The notes: a model not told the origin generated them from the sequence alone. Shown: positions 18,312 to 27,297, counted from the stretch's first letter. The stretch is 62,604 nt of DNA from CAZSWR01 sp964610885 (GCA_964610885.1 CAZSWR010000005.1:1-62604), one strand, 5' to 3'. Numbers and translations: made by a program.

Positions 18312-18344
18312 TTCGATCGAGTCCTTGTATATTTAGAATAAATT

Positions 18345-18770
18345 TCATTTCAAATCAAAGCGTGCCGCGGCGTAAACGTCCGCAGTTTCGTATATTTTAA
18401 TTTCCATTGATGTCAGGTTTCGGAATTGGCGGAACTTTTCGACGAGCAATTCGCCAAGCAGTTCGGCGATATTTTCGCTTGTACTATTTTTTTTCATTAT
18501 ATAGTACTTGAATCCATTCTCGCGAAGGAATCCAATCATCAGCGAATCGTTTTCGTCGCAGAGGAAAGAGTGGTCGAAGAGCGAAAGCACAGGTTGCACA
18601 ACTTCCTGCATGTGGTAGTAATCCAGGAGGATTCCGCAATCGTCGGGCGAGCCTGTCAGTTCGAGTCGCAACTTGTATGTGTGGCCGTGCACGTTTCGGC
18701 AAGGGCCGTCGTGGAACGGCAGGCGGTGGCTCATTTCCCACCAGAAATCTTTGGCAATAGAGACAATCAT
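18345..18770 (-). CDS. queD: 6-carboxytetrahydropterin synthase QueD
   Basis: A 141-residue PTPS/QueD-family enzyme. Zinc ligands His15, His28 and His30 and the catalytic Cys24 are in SHRLPFHDGPCRNVHGHTY. The reaction turns dihydroneopterin triphosphate into 6-carboxytetrahydropterin, an early step of queuosine synthesis. It sits directly after queF (16 bases apart, same strand), so the queuosine role is preferred over biopterin synthesis. QueE and QueC are not in the window. Confidence 0.93.
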   Translation of the reverse strand: MIVSIAKDFWWEMSHRLPFHDGPCRNVHGHTYKLRLELTGSPDDCGILLDYYHMQEVVQPVLSLFDHSFLCDENDSLMIGFLRENGFKYYIMKKNSTSENIAELLGELLVEKFRQFRNLTSMEIKIYETADVYAAARFDLK

Positions 18771-18786
18771 ATTTTTGGGTCCGATA

Positions 18787-19134
18787 TTATTTCTTGAAGC
18801 TTGCTGTAACCACGGAGCGCATACCGCCGCGAGCTGTCCATTCGGTTGTGATCTCCATTTCCTTTGGCGAGCAAATTGCCAGGAGGTCGTCGAGTATTTG
18901 GTTTGTAACTGCTTCGTAGAAAATGCCTTTGTTGCGGAATTCCATGAAGTAGTATTTCAGGGATTTCAGCTCGATACATATTTCGGCGGGTATATATTTC
19001 ACGGTAACCGTTGCGTAGTCGGGCAGCCCGGTGATGGGGCAGACGGAAGTAAATTCCGGGTTAATATGCGTGACGAGGTAATCGCGGTCCGGTTTAGGAT
19101 TCGGGAATGTTTCGATTTTCATTTCTTTTTCCAT
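18787..19134 (-). CDS. queF: PreQ1 synthase (NADPH-dependent 7-cyano-7-deazaguanine reductase)
   Basis: A 115-residue unimodular QueF, a GTP cyclohydrolase-like fold that reduces preQ0 to preQ1 in queuosine synthesis. The active-site Cys32 and Asp39 lie in TSVCPITGLPDYATV, and ELKSLKYYFMEFRNKGIF is the family signature. It is slightly short but within the range of the unimodular type. It is the first gene of a queF-queD-serS run on the minus strand. I looked for a preQ1 riboswitch in the 200 bases upstream and did not find a convincing one. Confidence 0.95.
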   Translation of the reverse strand: MEKEMKIETFPNPKPDRDYLVTHINPEFTSVCPITGLPDYATVTVKYIPAEICIELKSLKYYFMEFRNKGIFYEAVTNQILDDLLAICSPKEMEITTEWTARGGMRSVVTASFKK

Positions 19135-19325
19135 TTATTATGTTATTTGTTTATTGATTATAAGTAAAATAAGGAAACCTCTTATTATAGTTAAATGCAA
19201 TAACCTAAAATAAGAGAGCATATTGTGTTCAAAATTGTAGTTCGATAGAGTTTTGTGTGAGTAGATTCCAATACTCCAATGAAAAAGTAGTAGTTGAATA
19301 CGTAAAACATTCATCTCCAACCTAC

Positions 19326-19582
19326 AATTTCTAACCACCCCAGAAACCCTTCGCTACGCAAAGGTTTTCTTTGGGACTGTCTCAAAAAAGTCATTCTGAA
19401 CGAAGTGAAGAATCCATGCCATTCATAAGTCCTTGCTAATAATGGATGTTTCACTTCGCTCAACATGACAAAAAACGGTTCCCCAGCTTTTGAGACAGCC
19501 CCTCAAAGGAGAGGTTTTATTATTCAAATAACTCGACCAAAATAAAACGATATTGAAATTATGATTTCAAAAGAACTATATA
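19326..19582. repeat. Dispersed repeat F, copy interrupted by a MITE
   Basis: The start (AATTTCTAACCACCCCAG) and end (ATTGAAATTATGATTTCAAA) match the copy at 16891-17046. Between them the 19373-19502 element splits the GGGGA-rich hairpin. Confidence 0.75.
19373..19502. mobile_element. 130-base MITE with inverted ends, inserted in repeat F
   Basis: Ends are GGGACTGTCTCAAAA and TTTTGAGACAGCCCC, inverted with one mismatch in 15. A second inner inverted pair follows (GAACGAAGTGAAGAATCC near 19396 against GGATGTTTCACTTCGCTC near 19444). There is no coding capacity. It is nested within a repeat that is intact at 16891-17046. Confidence 0.75.
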
Positions 19583-19602
19583 TAAAATACATTAAAAATA
19601 TA

Positions 19603-20541
19603 CTATTTCCCAACCTTCGTTTTGAAGTATTCGATTGTTTTCTTCAGTCCGGTGCGGCGGTCGAACTTGGGTTCCCATTTCAATATTTCGCGGGCTTTCG
19701 TGATGTTCGGCTGGCGCACTTTCGGGTCGTCTGCGGGCAATTCTTTGTATATGATTCGGCTCTTCGATTCGGTCAGTTCGATGATTTCTTGGGCCAGCTG
19801 AAGCATTGTCAGCTCGTCGGGATTGCCGATGTTTACCGGTTCGGATTCGTTCGAGATCAGCAAACGGTGGATGCCCTCGACGAGGTCGTCCACGTAGCAA
19901 ACCGAGCGCGTCTGCGAACCGTCCCCGAATACTGTAACCGGTTTGTTCGTGAGCGCTTGAGAAAGGAATGCCGGAATGGCGCGGCCGTCTTCGATGCGCA
20001 TACGCGGGCCGTAGGTATTGAAAATGCGGACAATTCGCGTGTCAAGTCCGTGGTAGCGGTGGTAGGCCATCGTGAGCGCTTCGCCGAAACGTTTCGCTTC
20101 GTCGTAAACGCCGCGGATACCGATTGAATTGACGTTGCCCCAGTACGATTCCACCTGCGGGTGCACAAGCGGGTCGCCATAGACTTCGCTCGTGGAGGCA
20201 AGCAGGAAGCGGGCGTTCTTGGCTTTGGCCAGTCCCAATGCCTTGTGCGTGCCGAGCGAACCGACTTTTAACGTCTGGATGGGCAGCTTCAAGTAGTCGA
20301 TAGGGGAGGCGGGCGACGCGAAATGGAGAATGAAATCCAATTCGCCGGCCACGTAGATGTAGTTAGTAACGTCGTGTTGGATGAATTCAAACCGCGGATT
20401 CCCAATGAGATGAGCTATATTGTCCGGCGAACCGGTCGAGAAATTGTCCATGCAAATCACATGGTCGCCCTCGGCGATGAATCTATCGCAGAGGTTCGAG
20501 CCGAGGAATCCGGCTCCGCCTGTTATCAATACTCTTGCCAT
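19603..20541 (-). CDS. UDP-glucuronate decarboxylase (UDP-xylose synthase), SDR family
   Basis: A 312-residue extended SDR. GGAGFLGSNL (residues 8-17) binds NAD, and the catalytic Tyr146 and Lys150 are in YDEAK. The segments HFASPASPIDYLKLPIQTL, STSEVYGDPLVHPQ and RIFNTYGPRM are characteristic of UDP-glucuronate decarboxylases, which make UDP-xylose from UDP-glucuronate for surface glycans. dTDP-glucose dehydratase-like relatives are less similar. The gene stands alone on the minus strand, and its end abuts repeat F. Confidence 0.93.
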   Translation of the reverse strand: MARVLITGGAGFLGSNLCDRFIAEGDHVICMDNFSTGSPDNIAHLIGNPRFEFIQHDVTNYIYVAGELDFILHFASPASPIDYLKLPIQTLKVGSLGTHKALGLAKAKNARFLLASTSEVYGDPLVHPQVESYWGNVNSIGIRGVYDEAKRFGEALTMAYHRYHGLDTRIVRIFNTYGPRMRIEDGRAIPAFLSQALTNKPVTVFGDGSQTRSVCYVDDLVEGIHRLLISNESEPVNIGNPDELTMLQLAQEIIELTESKSRIIYKELPADDPKVRQPNITKAREILKWEPKFDRRTGLKKTIEYFKTKVGK

Positions 20542-20743
20542 ATTTATCTTTCAAATTAACAAATAACCAAATTTCAAAATTAAGAAAAACATTAATACAT
20601 AAGATATATAAATGTTAAAGTGAAACTTATGGAAATTCTGATTGATGAGTGTAGTAAAATAAGAATCTTTGCATTGACACATTATGACATGCTTAAATTT
20701 ACTTTTGTAATTGTAATAGTAAAATTATTAATTCGGAGTTTTT

Positions 20744-21217
20744 ATGAAATACTTTTTATTCGCATTAATCACGCTTGCACTGTTTTCGTGCTCAACTTAT
20801 CAGAAGCCACAGAAAAAAGAATTTGAGAGGACAAAGATCATAAACAAAAGTTATGACGATGTCTGGGCAGGGCTTATTAAATGGTTTTCCGAACACAATA
20901 CTCCAATCAAGAATTTGGACAAAACATCTGGACTCATCAGCACAGAGTTTTCTTTATCCCTCGCAAATTCCGAGGAATGCGTGGACTGCGGATCGAGAGG
21001 ATTCGGTCAGACAATCGATGCAAAGGAAGGAAATTTCAATGTTGTTATAGAAAAAGTAACAGCGAGCTCAACGAAGATTACTGTCAATACTTTCTTCCGG
21101 GCTACTCTCGAGACAGTCAATACAACAAGTGCTTATGCACCGCCATACCGTACACCAATTAATTGCGAATCGACCGGTGTGTTGGAGGGGCAATTGTTCG
21201 AGAGTATTGCTAAATAA
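20744..21217 (+). CDS. Hypothetical lipoprotein
   Basis: A 157-residue protein with a short signal and lipobox (FALITLALFSCS, Cys at position 16), so it should be a lipoprotein. The rest contains KSYDDVWAGLIKWFSEHNTPIKNLDKTSGLISTE, a pattern seen in small periplasmic proteins of the NlpC/BamC-like C-terminal fold where YDxVWxAL marks the first helix. CVDCG is a notable cysteine pair. A CGGAG ribosome site precedes the ATG by five bases. The function is unknown. The gene is AT-richer than its neighbours. Confidence 0.75.
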   Translation: MKYFLFALITLALFSCSTYQKPQKKEFERTKIINKSYDDVWAGLIKWFSEHNTPIKNLDKTSGLISTEFSLSLANSEECVDCGSRGFGQTIDAKEGNFNVVIEKVTASSTKITVNTFFRATLETVNTTSAYAPPYRTPINCESTGVLEGQLFESIAK

Positions 21218-21266
21218 AACTAGATAAATTATGGTATGCAAATTATTATGTGTATATATAAACAAT

Positions 21267-21292
21267 GTAGGGGCGGGTTCCAAACCCGCCCG
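21267..21292. repeat. Dispersed hairpin GGCGGGTT/AACCCGCC
   Basis: Hairpin starting GTAGGGGCGGGTTCC. Close copies are at 34711-34736, 52119-52144, 59493-59518 and 62410-62435. Confidence 0.8.
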
Positions 21293-21394
21293 TTGGATAT
21301 GATTAAATAGGACAAAATAATATATTCAGGTGGGTACAATAATATCCCGAGGGCACAGCGTGCCGTGCCCCTACGAACTCTGGCAACACCGAAT

Positions 21395-21548
21395 AACCTT
21401 ATAAAAACTCCCAAACCTTAATAGCCCTGGTGAATCCAACCCATGAAAAATGACCTTATTATCTTATTAAATGCAAGTAAATAAGGTAATAAGGATGGTT
21501 GTAGATAAAAACGAAATGGCTATTAAGGTTTGGGAATATGATAAGGTT
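21395..21548. mobile_element. Nested palindromic MITE-like element
   Basis: Three nested inverted pairs share one axis: AACCTTAT (21395) with ATAAGGTT (21541); CCCAAACCTTAATAGCC (21410) with GGCTATTAAGGTTTGGG (21518), a perfect 17-bp match; and CCTTATTATCTTATT with AATAAGGTAATAAGG further in. The whole 154 bases can fold as one long interrupted hairpin. It has no coding capacity. Confidence 0.7.
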
Positions 21549-21587
21549 GTTCTATTAAGAAAAATATTACGCAAGCACATAGTTAAG

Positions 21588-21655
21588 ACTCATCCGATGA
21601 CTTCACGGGCAGTCATTTGTAATTGACTTCTTACATCGCAAGTCATCGGATGAGT
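21588..21655. repeat. Inverted repeat ACTCATCCGATGACTT
   Basis: The 16-base arms at 21588-21603 and 21640-21655 are perfect inverted copies. The motif CTCATCCGATGACTTA also starts the direct repeats at 50799 and 52007, so it marks a dispersed family. Confidence 0.7.
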
Positions 21656-21743
21656 TTCATTTCCAATTATCAGGAAAATCCTCGATCTCACATATTATTG
21701 TGTCACAAAACTGTTTACATAAAGAAATACAATTGATGATTGT

Positions 21744-21866
21744 TACCGCGTAGCGGTTGTTAAATAAAACACCTTAGAACCAACAATCCATATAAAACAT
21801 TCGCTACGCGAAATAACTCCCAATAATTTAACATTATGCTACAATATAACAACCGCTCGCGCGGTA
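21744..21866 (-). repeat. Two-hairpin dispersed repeat, copy B (inverted)
   Basis: Read on the minus strand it gives ACCGCGCGAGCGGT, a TATTGTAGCATAATG spacer, GGGAGT, TTCGCGTAGCGAA and, at the far end, a further ACCGC/GCGGT hairpin, as in copies A (11680) and C (56577). Confidence 0.8.
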
Positions 21867-22043
21867 ATATGCAATTCATAATTATCCAGGTTAACGCCCT
21901 CACATTTAAATAATTTCTAAATAATACATTACAACCACAACCAAATCCACCCCAAAACATACTATAAAAAATGAAAGGAATATTTCACGGAAAATGCTTA
22001 TTTTTAAGCTGATTGTTATTAGATATTTAGCAAAAGGTTATTC

Positions 22044-22376
22044 TTGTTTGTACCTTATCATATTTTTGTCTTCGTAACGGCCATATTGCTTAGCCGGTTC
22101 ACTCAATCAATGAATAGGCTAACGCGACTTTCGCGCCCTCTGTACTGGTTTGCGTCGGCTCTCTCGGTGCTGATGATAATATTCTCGGCCAATTACCTGA
22201 CCGACTATTTGATCTACGATTACCTCAGCGTTAGGGACTCTATTCTGTTCATGCGGCTCTCTGCGATCACCGATATTGGCCTATGGATCGAAATCGCCCG
22301 CTTTGCCGTAAGTTCGATCTTCGCCGTTACGCTCCACTATTCGTTCGATTCGATTGAGAAATTAAAAAACCAATGA
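22044..22376 (+). CDS. Small membrane protein
   Basis: A 110-residue protein with about three hydrophobic segments (FVFVTAILLS; LYWFASALSVLMIIFSANYL; FAVSSIFAVTLHYSF). The listed start is a TTG preceded by AAAAGG; an ATG at 22110 would shorten it by 22 residues. It ends one base before the subtilase gene starts, so the two are translationally linked and this protein may assist export or anchoring of the protease. I do not recognise the family. Confidence 0.6.
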   Translation: MFVPYHIFVFVTAILLSRFTQSMNRLTRLSRPLYWFASALSVLMIIFSANYLTDYLIYDYLSVRDSILFMRLSAITDIGLWIEIARFAVSSIFAVTLHYSFDSIEKLKNQ

Positions 22377-22377
22377 T

Positions 22378-25300
22378 ATGAAACCGCTCAAAATCGTTAG
22401 CGCAGCTGCATTTTTCGCATTTTCTCTCCTTTCGCCCAATACTGCCATTTCCGACGGCCATCACTCGACGAAAACGCCCCAGCGCCAGCTCGAATTCCAA
22501 CGCTACGCGCCGAACGCAAATGATGGCTTCGCACGGTTGGCCCGAGTGCGCGAATCGTACGAATCGAAACGAAATAGAGTGGTCGAAGGAAAAATTGTCC
22601 TAAAGCTCAAAACCGGCAAGCATGAAAATTCTACTTCATATTTTGAAATTCTTACCGGACTGAAAAGAATTACAAATATTCGATTCCCGTTTGCCGACAT
22701 GCTTTCTTCGAGGCCCGACGCAGATATTTGCGGACTATCTCGAATTTGCGAAATATACTATTCCGATCCCATCCACCCGAAAGACCTGCTTCCGCGACTC
22801 GTTTCCGACGCAATTGAATATGCAGAGCCTGTCCTCGAGAAGCAATTTCTCTTCGCGCCGAACGATCCTTTGTATCCGGGGCAGTATGCCATGAAAAGAA
22901 TAATGGCGGAGAAAGCTTGGGACGTAACTTATGGCGCAGACGACCTGATAATCGGCGTCGTAGATAGCGAGACAGATTGGGAACACGAAGACCTGAAATA
23001 TACAATTTATAATAATCCCGGCGAAATGGGCACCGACGACCAGGGCATTGACAAGAGATTTAACGGCATAGACGACGACGGAAATGGGAAGATTGACGAT
23101 TGGCACGGTTGGGACTTCGCGGGCAACACTACACCCGAAGAAGCCCAACAGGGAATCGTCCACGAAGATAACGATACAAAAATTCGCGACGAGAATTCGA
23201 AATTCAACCACGGCACATTCGTTACCAGCTGCGTTACCGCCATCACGAACAATGGAATGGGCATGGCCGGGACCTGCCCGCGCTGCCAGATCCTGCCAGT
23301 AAAAATTCGCAGCGATTACGGCGCTTTGTTCCGCGGCCACGAAGGCATTCTCTACGCTGCTCTGATGGGGGCTAAATTCATTAATTGCAGTTGGACTTGG
23401 ATCGGCGAAACAGAATCGGAGCGCGAAGTGGTTCGCACAGCTTCGGCCCTTGGCGCACTGATCGTGGGAGGGGCCGGCAACAGTAACGACCTGAACGACG
23501 ACTATTCGATTGTTTACGATAATTTCCAGGAAGTGCTTTTCGCTGGTTCCACCGACGAAGCCGATACAGTCTCATCTTTTTCCAGCTATGGCACCACTGT
23601 CGGCGTATTTGCTCCGGGTCGAGCCATCACCTGTGCCGTCCCATACGACAAATATGCACCGATGACCGGCACTTCGATGTCTTCGCCGATCACGGCCGGA
23701 ATTGCCGGTTTGGTGTATTCGGTACATCGCGATTGGCTCCCCAAACAATACATGCACCAACTGCGCTCCACGAGCGATCGGTTTACCGCCGGAAATGGAA
23801 GCGATGGAAGGCAAAAATACTACGGACGAGCAAACGCACTGAGCGCGGTTACAATTAATTCCGCAGATCAGGCTTCGGTGCCGGGCTGCCGCTTCGACAG
23901 CGCTTCGATCAACTCTTCGACCGGGACGGTCAACACGTATTCACCGCTGAAGTTGCGCCTTTTCCTGACGAACTACTTGGCGACTGCCAAAGGATTGGTT
24001 GTTTCAATCGCTGCCGATAGCCCGCTCGTGAACATCGACAATGCTGTCCGATTCGATTCTCTTGGCGCTATGGAAAGCAACATTGCTGAATTTTCAATTT
24101 CCGCTTCGGCATCGGCGTATTGGTACCATAAAATGGTGAAGGCGACAGTTAAATTCTCTGACGAAAACGGCTACGAAGATTATCAAATACTCTATATTCC
24201 ATTGGAACTGCCGGCGACAGGCTCTGCTACGTATTTCCCCAAAGAAGTCGGGAATATTAGTGAAACCTTCGCTCGCGCAGATTCTGTCAAAATCATCTCC
24301 GCCAGCTCGCCATCGATGCACGATCTGTGGATCTGCGGATTTAACGAATCAAACTCCACCGTGGTATGGGCACATTATTCCGACACTAAGTTGGTAAATA
24401 GCGGCACGCTTCCGGATTCCATAAATAAAGATCCTACAAAAATATACGCGCTGAGCGAGACAACAGCTTTCATGATTGTTCCATATCGTGAATACTTCTA
24501 CGCACTTCTCCGCACCACAGACGGCGGCACGACCTGGCAGGAAATGCCGAGAGATGCAAATTTCTGGAGCATAACTGAAATTCGATTCTTCGATAGGAAT
24601 ACTGGGCTGTTGCTCGGGGCGGACATGATCAATCCGCGCAAACATTTGCTCCGCACCACCGATGGCGGCTCGACTTGGCGCCCGGCCATAGACTTCCCAT
24701 TCACCGACGAGGGCGAATATTTGCTCGAAGACAAATTGTGCGGTTTCTCAGGGTGCATTGGCCTCGTCTCGAACAAATCGAAGCTATACATAACCGAGGA
24801 CAAAGCCGAGAATTGGAAAGTTCTCAAATTCCCACGCGAATCGTATATAACCGACTTTTCCCCGACTTCTGCCCGCAAGGTTCCGCTTGTCTATATGGCA
24901 CTCGACGAAAAAGCCCTTACCGACGTTGATTACCGATGGTCTTATTTCGATTCGCATGAAAACTCATTCAAGGAAAACTCGCACAACCTCTGGAATATGA
25001 TTGCGTCGCCTCTTGCGATGTGCACTTCGCTAATGGACGAGAAATCCATCGTCATCGACGAGCAGGGGAAGGCAATCGCCACCCTGGACTCGGGCGCGAA
25101 TTGGATTCCGGTTTCGTTTGCGAATAAATTCACTTTCTCCGGCCTTCAGAAGAAATTGCTCGCCGCCACCGTCCACGACGGACTCAAAACACGCATCTGG
25201 TTGGTCTCCGACCGCGTCGAGTTCTTCGATGCAGATTCGGAATTCTCGCCCGACAACGGATGGAGAAGAAACGGAATAATTTCAGCATGTCTCATTTACC

Positions 25301-25539
25301 CGAACCCAACGGCCGCGACCGCCAAACTGCAATTCTATTTGGAAAAAGATAGCGATACCGAAATAGAAGTATACAATACCATTGGTTCTCGTGTGCTCGA
25401 ATTGTTTTCCGGCAGGGTGGCCGCTTCGGAATTCCGCACAATCGATTTGGATTTGTCTTGGCTGGCGCAGGGCGAATATATTGTTCGCATCCGCACGGGC
25501 AACGACACATTCGATTCAGTCCTTCAGGTGTCGAGGTAG
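22378..25539 (+). CDS. Subtilisin-like serine protease (S8) with YCF48-like repeats and T9SS sorting domain
   Basis: A 1053-residue secreted protease. A signal peptide (about residues 1-24) and a prodomain-like region precede the catalytic domain (about 160-490). The triad is Asp196 (VVDSETDWEHEDL), His278 (NHGTFVTS) and Ser433 (GTSMSSP). The Asp motif has DSE where most relatives have D-S/T-G. After a beta-rich linker, residues about 700-820 carry two to three YCF48-like units (TTDGGTTWQEMPR, TTDGGSTWRPA). The last about 85 residues are a T9SS sorting domain (YPNPTAATAKLQFYL to GEYIVRIRTGNDTF). It should act at or beyond the cell surface. Confidence 0.93.
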   Translation: MKPLKIVSAAAFFAFSLLSPNTAISDGHHSTKTPQRQLEFQRYAPNANDGFARLARVRESYESKRNRVVEGKIVLKLKTGKHENSTSYFEILTGLKRITNIRFPFADMLSSRPDADICGLSRICEIYYSDPIHPKDLLPRLVSDAIEYAEPVLEKQFLFAPNDPLYPGQYAMKRIMAEKAWDVTYGADDLIIGVVDSETDWEHEDLKYTIYNNPGEMGTDDQGIDKRFNGIDDDGNGKIDDWHGWDFAGNTTPEEAQQGIVHEDNDTKIRDENSKFNHGTFVTSCVTAITNNGMGMAGTCPRCQILPVKIRSDYGALFRGHEGILYAALMGAKFINCSWTWIGETESEREVVRTASALGALIVGGAGNSNDLNDDYSIVYDNFQEVLFAGSTDEADTVSSFSSYGTTVGVFAPGRAITCAVPYDKYAPMTGTSMSSPITAGIAGLVYSVHRDWLPKQYMHQLRSTSDRFTAGNGSDGRQKYYGRANALSAVTINSADQASVPGCRFDSASINSSTGTVNTYSPLKLRLFLTNYLATAKGLVVSIAADSPLVNIDNAVRFDSLGAMESNIAEFSISASASAYWYHKMVKATVKFSDENGYEDYQILYIPLELPATGSATYFPKEVGNISETFARADSVKIISASSPSMHDLWICGFNESNSTVVWAHYSDTKLVNSGTLPDSINKDPTKIYALSETTAFMIVPYREYFYALLRTTDGGTTWQEMPRDANFWSITEIRFFDRNTGLLLGADMINPRKHLLRTTDGGSTWRPAIDFPFTDEGEYLLEDKLCGFSGCIGLVSNKSKLYITEDKAENWKVLKFPRESYITDFSPTSARKVPLVYMALDEKALTDVDYRWSYFDSHENSFKENSHNLWNMIASPLAMCTSLMDEKSIVIDEQGKAIATLDSGANWIPVSFANKFTFSGLQKKLLAATVHDGLKTRIWLVSDRVEFFDADSEFSPDNGWRRNGIISACLIYPNPTAATAKLQFYLEKDSDTEIEVYNTIGSRVLELFSGRVAASEFRTIDLDLSWLAQGEYIVRIRTGNDTFDSVLQVSR

Positions 25540-25840
25540 CGCACATTATCCAGATTCATTAAAAACAGATTCACAAATTCCTCTTCGCGGATAATAGGCG
25601 TAAAGCTCTCGGATGAGTTATTATATTATTTCGTATATTGCATTTGCCAGGCGGACAAAACTTATCCACAGGCAAGAAAACTACTTTGAAAATAGAAAAC
25701 GCGGTACGGACGAAATATGTGCGAAATACAGGCAATAAATCTTCCAACGAATATTTATATGAAAACCTCGCGAAAAACGCAATATAGGCCGAATATGAAT
25801 GTCGAATATTGACCAAACGATTAAAATATAGTCATAGATT
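25540..25840. other. Gene-free stretch of 301 bases with a lone DnaA box
   Basis: One perfect TTATCCACA lies at 25662-25670. A CGTATATTG string at 25631-25639 resembles the -7 element upstream of rsmD but lacks a TTG 19 bases before it. Nothing else is recognised. Confidence 0.35.
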
Positions 25841-26389
25841 ATGCAAGACAAAAAAATAAAATATCAGACCCTAAAACAGGAAATAATCGCAAGCAATCCG
25901 TATTGGGAATACCAAGTCGATGACTATGTGTATCCCGACGGTTCGGTTGGGAAGTACTATTTCGTCAAATCGCGCGGCGCATCGATGGTGATTGCAACCG
26001 ATGACGATGGAAAATTCCTGATGACGAAACAATTTCGGTATTTGAACCGAGAGTTTAGCATTGAATTTCCCGGCGGCGGGCGCAAACCCGGAGCCACACC
26101 TTTGGACACTGCTTCGGAGGAATTGCAGGAGGAAACAAAATTCGCAGCAGACGAAATAATTCCAATCGGCCAATACAATCCTTTCAATGGCGTTACCGAC
26201 GAGATAACGTCTGTCTTTTTTGCTCGCGGGCTTAGCGCGGTCGAATGCGGCCACGACGACAGCGAAGAAATAGAATTAATAAAACTCACAAAATCAGAAA
26301 TTAATAAAAAAATCAGATCAGGAGAAATATGGGACGGAATGTCTTTAGCGGCTTGGGCCATTTTCTCGGTATCGGAATATGCCGAATAG
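25841..26389 (+). CDS. Nudix hydrolase family protein with degenerate Nudix box
   Basis: A 182-residue protein resembling ADP-ribose pyrophosphatases (FPGGGRKPGATPLDTA, then SEELQEETKF, then NPFNGVTDEITSVFFARGL). Compared with the Nudix consensus G-x5-E-x7-REUxEExGU, the first Glu is Ala, the Arg is Glu and the final Gly is Lys, while the metal-binding Glu pair of the EExx core is kept. It may still hydrolyse nucleoside diphosphate derivatives, or may have lost activity. Its 3' end overlaps the next gene by 61 bases. Confidence 0.85.
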   Translation: MQDKKIKYQTLKQEIIASNPYWEYQVDDYVYPDGSVGKYYFVKSRGASMVIATDDDGKFLMTKQFRYLNREFSIEFPGGGRKPGATPLDTASEELQEETKFAADEIIPIGQYNPFNGVTDEITSVFFARGLSAVECGHDDSEEIELIKLTKSEINKKIRSGEIWDGMSLAAWAIFSVSEYAE

Positions 26390-27297
26390 TACCGATTCTC
26401 ATAGTTTTAATAGCTGGAACAATTAATGCTTCGGCCGACGACGATGTGGAGAAGGGGCAGTGTTTCGTAACTTACTCGATGCCCTTCGGAGTGGTTACAA
26501 CTTACAAAGTAACAGAAATCTCATCGACAGTCCGCACTAATCAAGATTCGACCAAAGCATCGTGGGCCGATACAACCGTTTTCTACCTAACTCGATTGGT
26601 TAAAAATCCCGCTCAGGACGGCTTCCAGATGGCAACAGTTACAGTGGACTCTATTAAATACTTACCATCGAAGCCAACTGGAATCCCATTGGACAAGACC
26701 GAATCGGTCAGGAAAACATGCTTGGAGGGCAAAACAGCCGATATTACTTATTCGCCCTATGGCGAAATTGCAAAGATCGAGGGCAAGGACTTGGAGTGGA
26801 TTCGCAACTACGTGGAGGAAGGCTCGGACGAGCTCTCGGACGAAACATATTTCGATTGGCAGCAGTGCCTCTCGGACGCTCGAATTGCCTCGGTTTTCGA
26901 TATGAAGAAGATTATCCTGCCCCAAGGACTGATCCCAACGGACACCATCTGGACTTGCCCGATTGAGTTCTACGCTGCGGGCATACGCTTTTATGATTCC
27001 ATCGCCTGCAAAATCGTCAAATTGGACCAAAAAGAGTACAATATTAGCACCTCGTCGCTCAATGTGAACAATATTGAACACAGAGCGCATTTCTATGGTA
27101 TCGACAAATTAGGTACAATCAAATCGGCCAAGGGCAGCGGATCGATCCAAATCACACTATCCCGCCGAGGCACTGTCTCGAAAACTATGCTCGATTACAG
27201 CATTTCCACAGAAAACAAAGCGAAAAACGAAATCTTCAGCGAGAATATTCATACACAAATCCAGTGGGAAGTCTTAAGATCCTTCAAGTATGAATAG
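26329..27297 (+). CDS. Secreted protein of unknown function
   Basis: A 322-residue protein. A strong AGGAG site five bases before the ATG at 26329 supports this start, although it overlaps the Nudix gene by 61 bases. A hydrophobic segment (about residues 18-35, RIVPILIVLIAGTINASA) is a signal peptide. The mature part is beta-rich, with about two Cys (SVRKTCLEGK and WTCPIEFY). I do not recognise the family; DUF-like periplasmic proteins of this size are common in the phylum. Confidence 0.72.
   Translation: MGRNVFSGLGHFLGIGICRIVPILIVLIAGTINASADDDVEKGQCFVTYSMPFGVVTTYKVTEISSTVRTNQDSTKASWADTTVFYLTRLVKNPAQDGFQMATVTVDSIKYLPSKPTGIPLDKTESVRKTCLEGKTADITYSPYGEIAKIEGKDLEWIRNYVEEGSDELSDETYFDWQQCLSDARIASVFDMKKIILPQGLIPTDTIWTCPIEFYAAGIRFYDSIACKIVKLDQKEYNISTSSLNVNNIEHRAHFYGIDKLGTIKSAKGSGSIQITLSRRGTVSKTMLDYSISTENKAKNEIFSENIHTQIQWEVLRSFKYE

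Larger units (their letters stand above)
19135..19602. other. Gene-free stretch of 468 bases, mostly repeat
   Basis: Upstream region of queF followed by the interrupted repeat F (19326-19582) with a nested MITE (19373-19502). No RNA gene is evident. Confidence 0.5.
21218..22043. other. Gene-free stretch of 826 bases made of palindromic repeats
   Basis: It contains the GTAGGGGCGGGTTCCAAACC repeat (21267-21292), a nested palindromic element (21395-21548), an inverted pair built on ACTCATCCGATGACTT (21588-21655) and the inverted copy B of the two-hairpin repeat (21744-21866). No gene is credible. Confidence 0.6.

Noticed and set aside
19135..19340. Possible preQ1 riboswitch upstream of queF
   Set aside because: No sequence matching the short preQ1-I or other preQ1 aptamer patterns could be drawn.
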